Counted from the stretch's first letter, positions 22,301 through 33,779 are shown. The stretch: DNA of 64,000 bases from Bimastos eiseni (GCA_959347315.1 OY365822.1:12842601-12906600); one strand, 5' to 3'. The notes: a model not told the origin generated them from the letters alone. Numbers and translations are program-made.

Positions 22301-24630
22301 GTTTTTACGTTAACTATAATAACATATGCAAGATTAATTAGCCTGAGTCCTAATAATTAGTGGTTTTAAGTGCGGCTTGAGTCTTCGTCGGTGTTTTAAT
22401 TAATCGAGTAGCTGTTAGACTTTTGCGAAGTTATTAAAATGAAACAGAGCAAGACAAGTAACATTAGACTAGATGGTGGCTTTTAATGACCCTAAGAGGG
22501 TTAATCGTTATGGAAAGTTGGACACCCACATGCATACCCTCAGTATTACCACCCCCATATAGATCATTATCCTCCTCCTCATCATTGTCGACTGAACATG
22601 TGGCTATTTAGGAATGTAACAGTGGTATGCTCAAGGGTAGTCTTGTTAACCGACTTTATGAGTAAGAACAGAGGCGCTACATGAAGGTTAAGGTCATTAC
22701 CGTCGTCGCTGTTATCGGCATGTAAACTTTATCTCTTTATCCCTCTCCGTGCTTCACCTGGATGTGAAAGTTGAGCTGCTTTGTGGTGGTAATGACGCAT
22801 GTCGTTAGACCCTATCATATTCAACGTCTCGTTTAAGTGTGTCTGCATGTCTATTTGTCTAGCTCTATGGCTTCCTTATATCTCGTGTGTCTGCCTGCTC
22901 TTGTGTATGACGTCATACCAATGGTAGACTCTTGTTCGCTTTCAATATTCGCAGTCTATTGCGAGAAAAGGAGAGTTTCAAGTTCTGTTGCAACCTCAGT
23001 AGACGCGTGATACGTGCGACCGACATACATACTTATGACAAAGAGATCCGAGACAATGAGAGACAGAGAGACAGACTCAGAAAGAGACAATTGAGTTGGG
23101 GATGGAGGTGATCGGAGTGGAGAGGAGAACGCAGGGCGGAGATGGGCAGAGAAAACGCTGAGAGGGAAAGGAGAGAAGAGAGAGGAGAGAAATGGAATAA
23201 AAGAGACAGGATGTGATGAGCGGAGAGAGAAGGCAGGTAAGCGGAGAAGATAGCAGAGGTTAGTAAAGAGTCGAGGAAAGCAAGGCATACCAAATAATAG
23301 AACAGCAGAAATGAGAGAAGAGAGTAGCGGAGGCAGAAGAGAAGAAAATAGGAGAGGACGAGTGAAGTGAATGAGATTAAAGAGAAAATGACTCTGGAAG
23401 AGATCGAGAGAAAACGAGGGCGAAGATGAGATGAGAGAAGAAAAATAGATGACAGAAAAAGCGATCAAGATATCAGAGAACGTAACAATTGTACAAAGAG
23501 AACAGAGAAGACGATGGAGAAGATGAGACGAGAGAAGAGAAGAAGAGAAAACATGAGAAGACAGGAGAAGAAAGCAGAGCAGAGGAGAGTTGAGAAACGT
23601 AACGAAGGACAGAGGCGCAGACCGAAATCTCGAGCTATCACCGCAAAGAAACCAGCTCGATATACGTCCTCCTGCAGTCTATAGCTATGACCATAAATCA
23701 GTTGGTATGATCGGTCGGCAAAAGCAGCATAGACCGAACCGACCGAACCGACCGACCGAACCGACAAAGACGTTGCATTGGCGCAGAGAGAAACTCACAG
23801 TAAACATAGACTTTGACTGCGGCTAGAAGCGACCCCACGTCGGACACGACCGAAAGACATCTATAAACCGTTCCATCGTCGTCTGCAGACAGTCTCAATC
23901 CGTTCGTCCATCTTTCGATTCTGTACTGCAGCAGGCGCAAACCCCTTTCGCCCACCATCGTCGGAGACTGGGTGGTAGAGAACTGATCGGTCACGTCCCG
24001 GTCACCTGCCCGGATGTACACGTCCGGAGGGGGATAGCCGCCGATGCTGACGCAGCGCAGGCTGATCGGAAGGCCCTGGACAGCGGTCAGCTCGCTGGAC
24101 AGAAGGTCCTCCTCGACGTCCGGTGATACGAGGGATATGTTACGTGTTACGAAGTAGACGGATACGACAGGCGCTGGAAAAGCAACCGGTGTATTGTAGA
24201 GTAAGGCGATACAATGGCATGAAATTAAGCATGTACTGGGTAGGTGTGCGAGTATATCAATCTATCAATCAATCAGTCAATCAGTCAGTCAATCAGTCAG
24301 TAAGTAAGTCAGTCAATCAATAATTCAATCAATCGATCAATCGATCAATCAAGCAGTAATTCAATAAATTAGTCATTCAGTCAGTCAATCAGTCAATCAA
24401 TCAGTCAGTCAGTAAGTAAGTCAGTCAATCAATAATTCAGGCAATCGTTCAATTAATCAATCGATCGATCGGTCGGTCGATCGATAAATAGATAAATCAT
24501 TCAAAATTCAGTCAGTCAGTCAGTCAGTCAGTCAGTCAGTCAGTCAGTCAGTCAGTCAGTCAGTCAGTCAGTCAGTCAGTCAGTCAGTCAGTCAGTCAGT
24601 CAGTCAGTCAGTCAGTCAGTCAGTCAGTCA

Positions 24631-24698
<68 letters not shown>

Positions 24699-26117
24699 GC
24701 CAAACCATCAATCAATCAATAGATCGATGGACCAATCAATGTAACTTGTTTTTGCGCCTCTTCAAGAAATCTACTCGGAGGCGCTCAAGTAGCCTATTTG
24801 TGGTCGGCTACCACAGGAGCGTCGTCACCTTCTGCCCCACACTTCCCCGTCTGCATTCTATCCATTACAGAAAACTGCACACAGAAGTGCATGAACAAAG
24901 CATGGATATTTGAGAGAGCTACCTAAAATAGCCGGGAAACTGGTCCCCTTTTGGTCAACCGTTCATCCTTTCAGCATAAATGTTATGTTTACTGCTTACT
25001 TACTTTGTCATAGTTCTTGAATCAATTAACTAAACTGATTTGAATGAATTCATTTGTGTGTGAACAATGACTTCTCAGAGTGTATGTCCGTATGGCAGCG
25101 CTTCTGAACGGTTCATCCTACTAGAAGCGCTATAGAAATGTTTAAATACAACACAATACGATACAATGTAACAGTATATAGGCCTACTAGATTACATTTT
25201 GACTCGATTATATTCGGTTGGAATAAACAAGAAATGGTCGACCACATGGAGCTTAGTAAATTGGATTCAACTGAATCCACTACACATGATACAGACAGAT
25301 AGAAGTACAGAGAGAGAGAGAGAGAGAAAGAGACAGAGAGAGACAGACAGAGAGACAGAGAGAGACAGAGAGAGAGACAGAGAGAGAAACAGAGACAGAG
25401 AGAGAGAAAGAGACAGAGACAGAGGCAGAGAGACAGACAGACAGACAGACAGAGACAGAGAGAGACAGAGACAAAGACAGAGACAGAGACAGAAAGACAG
25501 AAAGACAGACATAGACAGACAGAGACAGACAGACAGACAGAGACAGACAGAAACAGAGAGGGAAAGAAACAGAGACACAGACAGATAGACAGAGAGAGAC
25601 AGAGACACAGAGACACAGACAGAGACAGAGCAATAGAAGAGAGAAGAGACAGAGAGAGACAGATACAGAGACAGAGACAGAGACAGACAGACAGAGATAG
25701 AGAGAGATATAGAAAGAGAGAGAGAGAAATAGAAGAGAGAAAAACAGGGAGACAGAAAGAAATACAGACAGACAGAGACAGAGAGATAGGCATAGTTAGT
25801 TACTTTCTTTCGCCTCATCGTTACCTCTGACGAATATGTAGTGCGTTACAGATCCAAGGACTGTGGCCTTCGCTCCTCGTACTAGACACGTGTAGTTACC
25901 GCTGTCCTCTAAGGACAAATCTGCAACACATTGCGTTACATACAGGCCGTTATTCTAAGGACACATCCCCATATCAAGCTTCAAGTGAATGGTCCTCCTC
26001 CCTATAGGGTGTGGTGTGAAGGTGGCTCTATTATTATTACTTTAAAAAAATATTATTATTATATTTATTTGTGAACCAACGGACATGGATACCGACTCAT
26101 TAGAGATCAGACTCATA

Positions 26118-26168
<51 letters not shown>

Positions 26169-26189
26169 GTCAACAACTATTATTATTGC

Positions 26190-26244
<55 letters not shown>

Positions 26245-27550
26245 ATTATTATATTATGCTGTTATCGCCCATGTGTCGGCTAATGAGTCGGTATCCATGT
26301 CAGTTGATTCACAGGCGACTGGATCTTAGCCCTACCGATTACAAACTGCGGGCTGAGACTTGACGATGAGTCCCTGAGGGTGGCGGTGGTTTACAGATTT
26401 GGGTTATCTGTCTGTTTGCCTCATTCCTGCCCATGCGGTGCCCTGGTCGAGATAAACGGATATCACGGTCTCTCATGTGGCATGGGCCTGGGACGCTGGC
26501 CCAGACACGCGGCCCTGAACGACCTTATTTGTAGAAGTTTAATCCGTGCAGGGATCCCCACTGTCAAAGAGCCGGTGGGATTGACCCGATCTGATGGTAA
26601 AAGACCAGACGGTCTCACTCATATACCATGGCGGGCGGGGCAGTGTTTGATATGGGACGCGACAGTCTCAGATACAATGGCAACGTCGTATCTGCCAGAA
26701 ACATCACAAAGAGCGGGCGCAGCGGCCGAGAGGGCGGCGAACCTCAAAACTCAGAAATACGCCGAGCTAGCCTCCTCGTACGTCTTCACACCGGTGGCAT
26801 TCGAAACCTTTGGCCCCTTCAATTCCGAAGGCAAAAGCTTCCTTTCAGAACTGGGACACAAACCGAGCGCCGTCACTGGGGAGCAGAGGGAGACGACTTT
26901 CCTCTACCTATCGATGACTATTCAACGCTACAACGCAGTTGCTTTCAAGGAAACTTTCGCTGCTCAGGAGTCCAACGATCAGGGCTACTCCGTACGACAT
27001 CAGCATTAATTAACATTGAAGACCATAATAATGATAATAATAATAATAATTATTATTATTATTATTACTATTATTATTGCTATTGTTATTGTCATCACAA
27101 TCATCATCATTGTCGTCGTCATTGTCTTCCCTCCTCCTCCCTCCTCCTCCTCATGCTCCTCTTCCTCCTGCTCCTCGTCCTCCTCCTCGTCCTCGTCATC
27201 ATCATCGAAAACAACATCATCATTACTCTCATCATTATCATCATTATTATTAAACTATTATTACAACAGATATACCTATGTACCTGTGATACGCAGTCGT
27301 AGTCTATATCTGGGTGAGTTGTTGGTGAAAGTGACCAGGAATCGGTTGGTGTTGAGGAACGGTTGTAGGATGTTGCCCATGATGTTGATTTCTGTTTCCT
27401 CGTGGCGCTGGAACTTCTTCCAGACGACTGGATTGTTGAACATGTGGTAGGACTCCGAATGGAACTCACAATCGAGCTCTGCCGTCTGACCAGCGCTCAT
27501 CACGCTCACCTGACCCTGCGTCCAGATCGACAGAACGACGCCGAACACCT
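18955..27550 (-). CDS. Immunoglobulin-superfamily surface protein, 3' six exons (430 aa, 5' end missing)
   Basis: Exons in transcript order: 27550-27284, 25920-25825, 24173-23799, 21205-21030, 20494-20365, 19205-18955. All introns are GT..AG. Phases chain 1,1,1,0,1 and the frame stays open to TGA at 18957-18955. Three Ig domains: D1 ([20 protein letters not shown]), D2 (SLRC, GTVYRC), D3 (YLMCEV, ALYWQI, then [11 protein letters not shown] with no second Cys). A short linker follows, then about 27 hydrophobic residues right at the C-terminus, which fits a GPI-anchor signal or a tail-type membrane segment. The first exon enters in phase 1, so a signal-peptide exon must lie upstream beyond 27550; I did not find it. 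Likely a cell-adhesion or receptor protein at the cell surface; no closer family is recognised. Confidence 0.85.
19375..19560 (-). mobile_element. tRNA-derived SINE (family A), minus orientation
   Basis: Minus strand: GTTAGAGCGGTCGGTCCG, GTGTTCGGCCC (mutated B box), GTGCACTTTTGAGCAAAAAA and ATATCAAATTCC end. It abuts a (TA)n array at 19333-19367. Lies in the last intron of the Ig gene. Confidence 0.7.
19740..20290 (+). mobile_element. CR1-like LINE, C-terminal RT region and 3' end
   Basis: Forward reading includes [49 protein letters not shown] and, after frame changes, [21 protein letters not shown] sequence and [14 protein letters not shown]. The 3' end is TTCTGAACGGTTTACCCTACTAGAAGCGCTTTATAAATG followed by an ATACAAT-rich tail. 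Frameshifts and 5' truncation make it dead. It lies in an Ig-gene intron. Copies of the same 3' end are at 25093-25170 and 50305-50420. Confidence 0.8.
20365..20494 (-). CDS. Ig gene: Ig domain 3, second part (second Cys absent)
   Basis: Encodes [18 protein letters not shown] then [18 protein letters not shown] and EVELLE. The F-strand position that is normally Cys in YxC is Ile. Acceptor TTGAAAG, donor GTAAGC. Confidence 0.78.
20575..20995. repeat. Minisatellite, ~35-40 bp unit
   Basis: About ten degenerate units of TAGCCAGAGATGATTTAGCA / GAGAACGTGTGGCCATA. Lies in the intron between the two Ig-domain-3 exons. Confidence 0.85.
21030..21205 (-). CDS. Ig gene: Ig domain 3, first part
   Basis: Encodes [42 protein letters not shown] and YWTLVM. 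Contains the first Ig cysteine, the core Trp and an NGT glycosylation site. Acceptor TATGTAG, donor GTAAAT; enters in phase 1 and leaves in phase 0. Confidence 0.83.
21243..21452. repeat. (TA)n minisatellite with GCAATATATGTA punctuation
   Basis: Units of about 57 bp made of TATATATG blocks separated by TGCAATATATG or TGTAATATATG; about four units. Confidence 0.85.
22972..23620. repeat. Polypurine tract (plus strand), ~650 bp
   Basis: Strongly A/G-biased, mostly GAGA, GGAGA, AGAAG and CAGAG words, within the intron between Ig domains 2 and 3. The minus-strand open frame across it is Ser/Leu/Phe low complexity and not a gene. Confidence 0.75.
23799..24173 (-). CDS. Ig gene: Ig domain 2
   Basis: One exon holds the whole domain: [19 protein letters not shown] leader, [18 protein letters not shown], then [12 protein letters not shown]. 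The GC-rich coding stretch contrasts with its AT-rich surroundings. Acceptor TTTTCCAG, donor GTGAGT, phase 1 at both ends. Confidence 0.85.
24238..24712. repeat. (CAAT/CAGT)n then pure (CAGT)n then (CTGT)n
   Basis: Imperfect ATCAATCAGTCAGT at 24255-24500, uninterrupted (CAGT)n from about 24508 to 24632, then an abrupt switch to (CTGT)n to 24698. Confidence 0.95.
25093..25172 (+). mobile_element. CR1-like LINE 3' end, severely truncated
   Basis: GGCAGCGCTTCTGAACGGTT CATCCTACTAGAAGCGCTAT followed by an ACAATACAA tail, nearly identical to the end of the copy at 20205-20285. Confidence 0.75.
25300..25790. repeat. (GAGACA)n/(CAGA)n array
   Basis: Nearly 500 bp of GA/CAGA repeats next to the Ig exon at 25825-25920. 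The 226-residue minus-strand open frame is a repeat translation. Confidence 0.93.
25825..25920 (-). CDS. Ig gene: Ig domain 1, second part
   Basis: Encodes [16 protein letters not shown] through THYIFVR, completing domain 1 with the DxGxYxC signature and an N-glycosylation site (NYT). Acceptor TGTTGCAG, donor GTAACG, phase 1 at both ends. Confidence 0.88.
26071..26312. repeat. 33-bp inverted repeat flanking an (ATT)n array
   Basis: Left arm 26071-26103 (GTGAACCAACGGACATGGAT...) and right arm 26280-26312 are complementary at 31 of 33 positions. The loop is mostly (ATT)n. Confidence 0.85.
26350..27022 (+). mobile_element. LINE 3' segment encoding a conserved Cys/His plus PDG...WDATV region
   Basis: Open frame from about 26350 to the stop at 27009: [12 protein letters not shown], then [22 protein letters not shown] (zinc-knuckle-like), [30 protein letters not shown] and [18 protein letters not shown], followed at once by an AAT/ATT-rich tail. 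Similar regions follow the RT domain in invertebrate non-LTR elements. The PDG...WDATV spacing resembles a PD-(D/E)XK nuclease core (inference). The first ATG-independent codons show it is a 5'-truncated copy. It lies in an Ig-gene intron. Related shorter copies are at 5398-6530. Confidence 0.75.
27023..27270. repeat. Mixed AAT/ATT, TCC and TCA trinucleotide repeats
   Basis: AT-rich triplets run into CTCCTCCTC and ATCATCATT arrays just downstream (minus sense) of Ig exon 27284-27550. Confidence 0.9.
27284..27550 (-). CDS. Ig gene: Ig domain 1, first part
   Basis: Encodes [20 protein letters not shown], the first Ig cysteine (ELDCEF), the core Trp (VVWKKF) and strands up to RYRLRLRIT. Acceptor GTTACAG, donor GTACAT, phase 1 at both ends. 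Confidence 0.85.
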
Positions 27551-27584
27551 CTGTAACGTAATGTAATGCAACGTAGTGTATAAG

Positions 27585-27792
27585 TTGATGTATTGTGTTG
27601 TAGCAGAGTATAGTATAGTATGGTAGGGTATGGTATGGTATAGTATAGTATAGCATAGTGTAATGTATGATGATGATGACGACGATTACGATGAGGATGA
27701 CGATGATGATGATGTGATGATGATGATGATGTGATGATGATGATGATGATGATGTGATGATGATGATGATGATGATGACGATGATGATGATG

Positions 27793-27830
<38 letters not shown>

Positions 27831-27868
27831 TGATGATGATGATGATGATGATGACGATGATGATGATG

Positions 27869-27901
<33 letters not shown>

Positions 27902-27905
27902 GTCA
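27585..27905. repeat. (TAGTA/TGGTA)n and (GAT)n arrays
   Basis: Pentanucleotide TAGTATGGTATGG at 27600-27655, then about 240 bp of (GAT)n broken by GTGAT units every 20-60 bp. Confidence 0.93.
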
Positions 27906-29040
27906 TACATAGATCAGTTACGCAGCATAGACATGTTCAGTTACGCGGGAGAGTAACGATCGAAGCACAAACAGCAATTCTAAAATTGACTCCAGACAAT
28001 ATGGACGCATAACGAACAGGACCAGACCGAGTGCCTCGGAAGTACAACGGAACATAACCCGATACACATTTCGAAGGCAACCCAATGGATTACTTTAAAG
28101 TGTGTCTGAACTGTTTCTATTAATGTCTGGCATGTCGTTTACAGGGGCGCTTGCTAAACTGGAGATCATCTCATTTTGTTATCGTCAGCGTTTTCTTTCA
28201 ATGCACAAGGTACGAAATTATTGCTGGCCTACAAACAATTCCAGCATTTTCAAATGCTTCGTTTAATCCAAAGTATTCGTCAGACAGTTTTCTGTCCTAT
28301 TGCTAATGTCTGCAGAACGTTGACACAACAGCGTTGCGTAAATCCTTTTGAAGGGTGCACCCTTTAGAAGTGGTTGACATTGTGACTATAAGCCGTGGAG
28401 CAGGAACGTGTTTCATTCATAGCCCGATCGTGGCTCCATTGTGTCAGGGCAGGAGCGCATCGGATGATCTCTCTAAAGTGGCGCTATATAAGGCTCCATT
28501 TAAAAAATGTCATCAAAATATCATCGACAAAAAATCTTTGAAAAATCACAAATATCAGACATAGTTGTTTCGTCTATAATGTCCTCAATCGCCAATATTA
28601 TAAGTTCCTATATCAACGAAATGCCTCATATCCCTAAGTTCTGATAGGCTGGCGTCGACACCCTTAATGCGTCAGCGCTGATCACATAAAAAACTTGTCG
28701 CACGTGACTTCTACCACGTGACATCTCTCACGGCTGGCCACACTACAGTCATCGCAATCACCAGACACTCTTTAACAGTCGTGTGATGTATGCGCGTGCA
28801 TAAATCGGGGTCCGTCTCCGAAACAAAAACGACCGAAATTCGGTACATTCTGTCGTCGTTGTTTAATGTTACGGACCGATGCTTCGTTCATCGTAGACGA
28901 CGATAACGAAGCAGCTAAAAGCAGGAGTCGGCGGCGACGCTGTCAAAGGGTCGGGCGGTCGTTTGAGGCGCCATTTACCTGCTATACGACTTAGGAATAC
29001 AATGCCAACCAAGTCCTTTGTCTTCTTGTGCGATGCTGCA
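27906..29040. other. No gene recognised
   Basis: Would be a place for the Ig gene's upstream exon, but no acceptor/donor pair with a signal-peptide-like frame is convincing. A GGCGCTATATAAGGC motif at 28481-28495 matches the dispersed 3'-end motif of local retroelements. Confidence 0.4.
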
Positions 29041-29533
29041 GTCACGTTCCAGTCAGTCTGTGTGAATGTATGTGTCTCTGTGCACGTGTTTGTATCGGTG
29101 TCTGTGCTTATGTGTCCGTGAGTGTATATTTGTCCGTATCTGTCCGCCTGTGTCTTTGTGTGTTTGCATGTGTCTCTATATCTGTGTGATAGTATGCGTT
29201 TGTCTTTGTGTGAGTTGTGTGTGTGTGTGTGTGTGTTCTCGTGCGTCTTTCTTCCTCTATGTCTACCTAGCCTTCCATATGCATCAAAATGATCGAAACA
29301 TAAAGTAAGCTGCTCATTTATGTAGCACCATTACTTCGCTTGGTAAGGCATAGATATATTGCCGGAAAATTTGTCTATGTATGCGTAAGAGTGTCAGCCT
29401 GTATTTCTGTCTATCTCTCTTTTGAACTGTCTGTTGGTTTGTCTGTCTCTCTCTCTCTTTCCTCTGTCTGTCGCTTTCAATCTATCCATCTGTTATTCTT
29501 TCTTGTCTGTCTCTCTCTCTTTCTGTTTGCCTG

Positions 29534-29569
<36 letters not shown>

Positions 29570-29925
29570 ATATATATATATGCATGACTTTCGTTCTAGT
29601 TGTCTGTTTATCTATCTATTTGTCTTGCTCTCCATCTGTCTGCCTATCCGCCTGCCTGTTTGCCCGTCCGACTGTCTTTCTATTTCCCTGTCTATATCTC
29701 TTTCTATCTGTCCGTCCGTCTCTCTTTCTTTGTGTCACTACATGTCTCTCTTTCTATCTGTCTGTCCGTTTGTTTGTCTGCCAATGGGGTTCATTCACCA
29801 TTCTTCAAGTGTGTTATTCTACGGCCTCTTCTGTATGTTCGCCTGTCACTCTCTGTCTGTCTGCTTCACCCATTCACAGAAAAACAAAGGTAATCTGTCC
29901 GTCCGTCCGTACGTCCGTCTGACTT
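29041..29925. repeat. TG-rich and (TCTG/TCTC)n low complexity
   Basis: GTGTCTGTG words at 29050-29240 and pyrimidine-rich TCTGTCTG/TCTCTC at 29400-29920. The long Cys/Leu/Ser open frames here are repeat translations. Confidence 0.9.
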
Positions 29926-30430
29926 AGAAATGGCAGACCTCTAATTTATGGCGCACAATAAAAAGCGAAAGAACGACGACCGGATGTGAGGGAAAGGTAA
30001 GTAGCCATATTTCCAGAGGGAAAGGTTCTGACCGGTGGCGCCTCAAGCGGACGGTGCGCTCAACTAACGTCGAGTATAATCTCGATAAAATATGCGCAGG
30101 GCTCATACGTTCTTTTGAGTATATAATGTCTCGACCATGCAGACATTTGTGCGAACACTTCTAAGCGATATCAGACAACTTCAAAAAACGCTTAGTTGTG
30201 GTCGCAACTGGAGATTCATTTGGCCCCGTTCACGATGAAGCTAATGATAGAAAATAAAATTAATTAATTAACAAGCAATTCCCAGAGAATTAGAGTGGGT
30301 TATGCAATAAAGTGGTTTAGGCTCCCGCATGCATAGCAGAGGCAAAGGACTTAGTTTTTAAAAGCATACTATATAAGAGTTATTTCAGGGTAGATTGTCG
30401 AAATAAATATATTTCACACTTACTTATGTG
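29926..30430. other. No gene recognised
   Basis: AT-rich unique-looking sequence without coding signal. Confidence 0.4.
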
Positions 30431-30489
30431 AGAATGTGTGCGAGTGTGCGTGTGCGTGTGCGTGTGCGTGTGTGTGTTTAAGAAGACCG

Positions 30490-31080
30490 TTGGTACTAAT
30501 TTGACGCCCCATGCGGAACACACTTGACATTATTGCAGTACTTCTAGAAAACAGTTGATGTTAATATGGTACTTCTAGAATACAGCTGATATTGTGGATT
30601 CTATGAACGCACTTAATAGGCTATTATGCGGTAAACTATTGAACACTATACTATGTGTTCAATACTACCTCATTTATATTAAATTCTAGAAGTGCCGCAC
30701 TAATATCAAATTGTGATATTAGTGCGATACTTCCAGAACACATATGATATCTGTGCGGCACTTCAAAATTGAATACATTTTATATTTTTTTGGTACTTTA
30801 AAAACACATTAAATATTAATGAAGTGCTTCAATTAGTGCACATTTTGTCTTAACGAAGAACCGTTTTTTATATCACGTGGTGCTTCTAAGAACATGTTTG
30901 ATTTCAGTGTTATTTGGCAAAAGCCATTTCAATGCATTGTGGTATACTCTACAGGCACCTGTTCGATATTTTCGGCAGTTCATTATAAGAGCACATTTAA
31001 CACAATATGATTCTTCAAGACAATGCTTTGATGTAGGCTAGGCCTATACATCTGTATCGTATAGTTCAGGAACAGCATAT
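30490..31080. repeat. Degenerate tandem repeat, ~45-bp unit
   Basis: Recurring words TACTTCTAGAA, ACACTTGAT/ACAGTTGAT, TGATATTAGTGCGG and TTAATAT at roughly 40-50 bp spacing; strongly diverged. Confidence 0.6.
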
Positions 31081-31224
31081 CATAGATCTTGCTATGACAC
31101 TTAAAAATGCATTGATAGAATTATTTACAACCTGAATTACAGGTTTTCACAGCCAGATATATATTGATAGTAGTGTGACATATATAGCAAGATCTATTAT
31201 ATATATCATGTTCTTCAACTATAC

Positions 31225-31229
31225 CACAT

Positions 31230-31268
<39 letters not shown>

Positions 31269-32266
31269 GGCCTATGTTAACTTAAAAAAGCAAATATTTA
31301 ATCACATATACATCACAAGACAACATTCATACTATGCAGTATGCACATATAGAAACCTACACATAATATATGATTATTAGTGTATGTAACTATATATGAT
31401 GTTATTGCAATTGAAATCGTGAACTTATATAGCGCCGCCGGGAGAAACTCATCATACAGCTTTAGAAGGATCATGCATGAATGTGCTACGTAAGCACACA
31501 CACATCCATGTACACATCTGCATACATGTATATACATAAATGTAAATGATGGAACGAGTGGATGAATAATGTATTAGAGGAATATGGGACATAAATCCCT
31601 CGGCTGCAGAAGATGACGGCGACCATTCAACAGCAGCAGCAGCAGTAGCAGCATCCGTTCTGTGAGCATCGGCTGCAGAAGAAGAAGAGAATGGAGCAGA
31701 AGGACGATGGCGACTATAGTCACAGTGCATTATGCAAACGACAGCACGCACGCACGCACCACTATATGCGACAACAGAAGACAATATTTCCCTCTCGAAT
31801 TACCACCGATGTATATATATATATATGCATATATATATATGTAATACTGTAATATTAATGCTTAAGAGCCTTTAATGCGCCATATATATATATATATATC
31901 CAGGTATGCATGCATTAACATATCTACAGACAGTTGTTTATATATATATATGTATATATATATCTTGTGATGCTGGCAAATATAGGTCAATTATTCAATC
32001 CTTATACTACATGTAGTGCATGGATTCATTGTAGTTGTATATATATATATATATAATTTATATCAATTCACGTAACAGTTTGCAACCAAGTTGATATATA
32101 CATATATATATATGGACCTACATTACAGCCCGTCTTACATGATTTATGCTTGCCAATACTCGCAATATCGGCAAAGATATGCATAATTATATATATATAG
32201 TTATAAACACATACATGATGTGATTGGGGTCCTCATGAATGTATGTATACCTGTAGTTCTGCGTAG

Positions 32267-32310
<44 letters not shown>

Positions 32311-32480
32311 AATCCATGAGATTCACGGCAATGTATCCTATATATTTCATGCACGCATATAATGCATGTGTAATGTGCATATATTTATATCATTGTCATA
32401 ATATGATTTAAATATGATTTATTATGATGTATATCTACTATATATATATATTGTGCATATATGTGTGTATATATATGTCA
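31225..32480. repeat. Interspersed (AC)n and (TA)n microsatellites
   Basis: CACACACACA-TATATATA junctions at 31230-31268 and 32268-32310, and many TATATATA runs between. (AGC)n at 31630-31650. A TTATATAGCGCCG motif at 31427. No gene recognised. Confidence 0.85.
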
Positions 32481-32653
32481 TGTAGGTAAGTAGTTGATAT
32501 GTAGTCTGCAGAGACGAGAAAGTGCGTTTTATGGCACATGAAAACGTTGCATTAACTTCGACGTATTCAGCGAATGCCCGGCTTATTATATGACAACCAA
32601 ACATGGACACCACACACAGACACAGACACAGACACACACACACACACGCACAC

Positions 32654-32921
32654 CAGAGGTGTAACAAGGTTTTCAAAAGTGGGAGGGCATAATTGTAAGA
32701 AATATTGCGCGAAGCGCAAAAATAATTTTTTGCCCTCCCACTTCTTGAATTTTGCCCCGCAGAAATTTGAAAAATGAGGGGGCACAAATTATCTTAACAA
32801 AAGTAATCTTAAAAATTCATTGGATAAACATAAAAAAGAACCAATTTGAGGGTAGATGGGGGGCACTGAGCACTAAAACGGGGGGGGCGGTGCCCCCCTG
32901 CCCCCCCTCGTTACACCTCGG
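32654..32921. mobile_element. hAT-type MITE, 268 bp
   Basis: Left end CAGAGGTGTAACAAGG, right end CCGAGGTGTAACGAGG on the other strand. Both flanks carry ACGCACAC (32646-32653 and 32922-32929), an 8-bp target duplication. Internal GTGGGAGGGCA / TGCCCTCCCAC inverted arms. It is inserted in a (CA)n microsatellite, which slightly weakens the duplication evidence. Confidence 0.8.
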
Positions 32922-32929
32922 ACGCACAC

Positions 32930-33180
32930 ACACGCACAAACAATCAACCAAAAAACAAAAACGCACACACACGCACACATTCTCCCACACACACACACAC
33001 ATGCAGACATACACACATGCACACATGAATGCACATTCATACACAGACATGCAAATATACACCGTCACGCACTAACACCAATAGACTCACGCACACACAC
33101 ACACACACACGCATACACACATACATATGCAGAAGCATACACACATGCACACAGACTCACACGCACATACACAAGTTGAC
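32930..33180. repeat. (CA)n-rich region
   Basis: ACACACGCACAC and related words; continues the array that hosts the MITE. Confidence 0.9.
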
Positions 33181-33284
33181 GCACAAACATATGAAGACCA
33201 ATGGACTCGCAAGTCTGGCCCAAAGCAAATGCACAAGCATTAGTTTAATGTGGTAAGATATAAGATAGATAGACATTGGAATGA

Positions 33285-33660
33285 ATGGAACGCTGCATGG
33301 GAGGCTGAATGAATGGATGGATGGATGGCTGAAATGATGCATGGATTTATGGATGGCTGAATGAATGGATGGATGGATGGATGAAATGATGCATGGATTT
33401 ATGGATGGCTGAATGAATGGACGGATGGATGGATGAAATGATGCATGGATTTATGGATGGCTGAATGAATGGCTGACTGGCTGACTGGATGGAATGATGG
33501 ATGGATGGATGGATCTATCTATGGATGAATGGATGGATTATTGATGGATGGATGCATTGGTGAATGTAGGAAATGGATTGACGGAGTTAATGAATGCGTT
33601 TTGAATGGATGCATGGATAGAATGATGAATCAACGGATGTTGGATTCATGCTTGAATGTA
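33285..33660. repeat. (GGAT)n with a ~52-bp higher-order repeat
   Basis: Three near-identical blocks of AAATGATGCATGGATTTATG GATGGCTGAATGAATGG followed by GGATGGATGGAT. Confidence 0.88.
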
Positions 33661-33779
33661 AAAGTGTAATAATGAACGGATGGATGTTTGAATAGAGTGA
33701 CGGACATCTTTCAATCTTCCATCAAGAGGTCCCACTCTCTTCATCAACCTTTGCGGTAATCATATTCACTCATCATCGT

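Noticed and set aside
22956..23468. 170-codon minus-strand frame
   Set aside because: Polypurine tract read backwards; Ser/Phe/Leu-rich with no motif.
25113..25818. 226- and 183-codon minus-strand frames
   Set aside because: Leu/Ser/Cys/Val repeats from a GA/CAGA array open in several frames.
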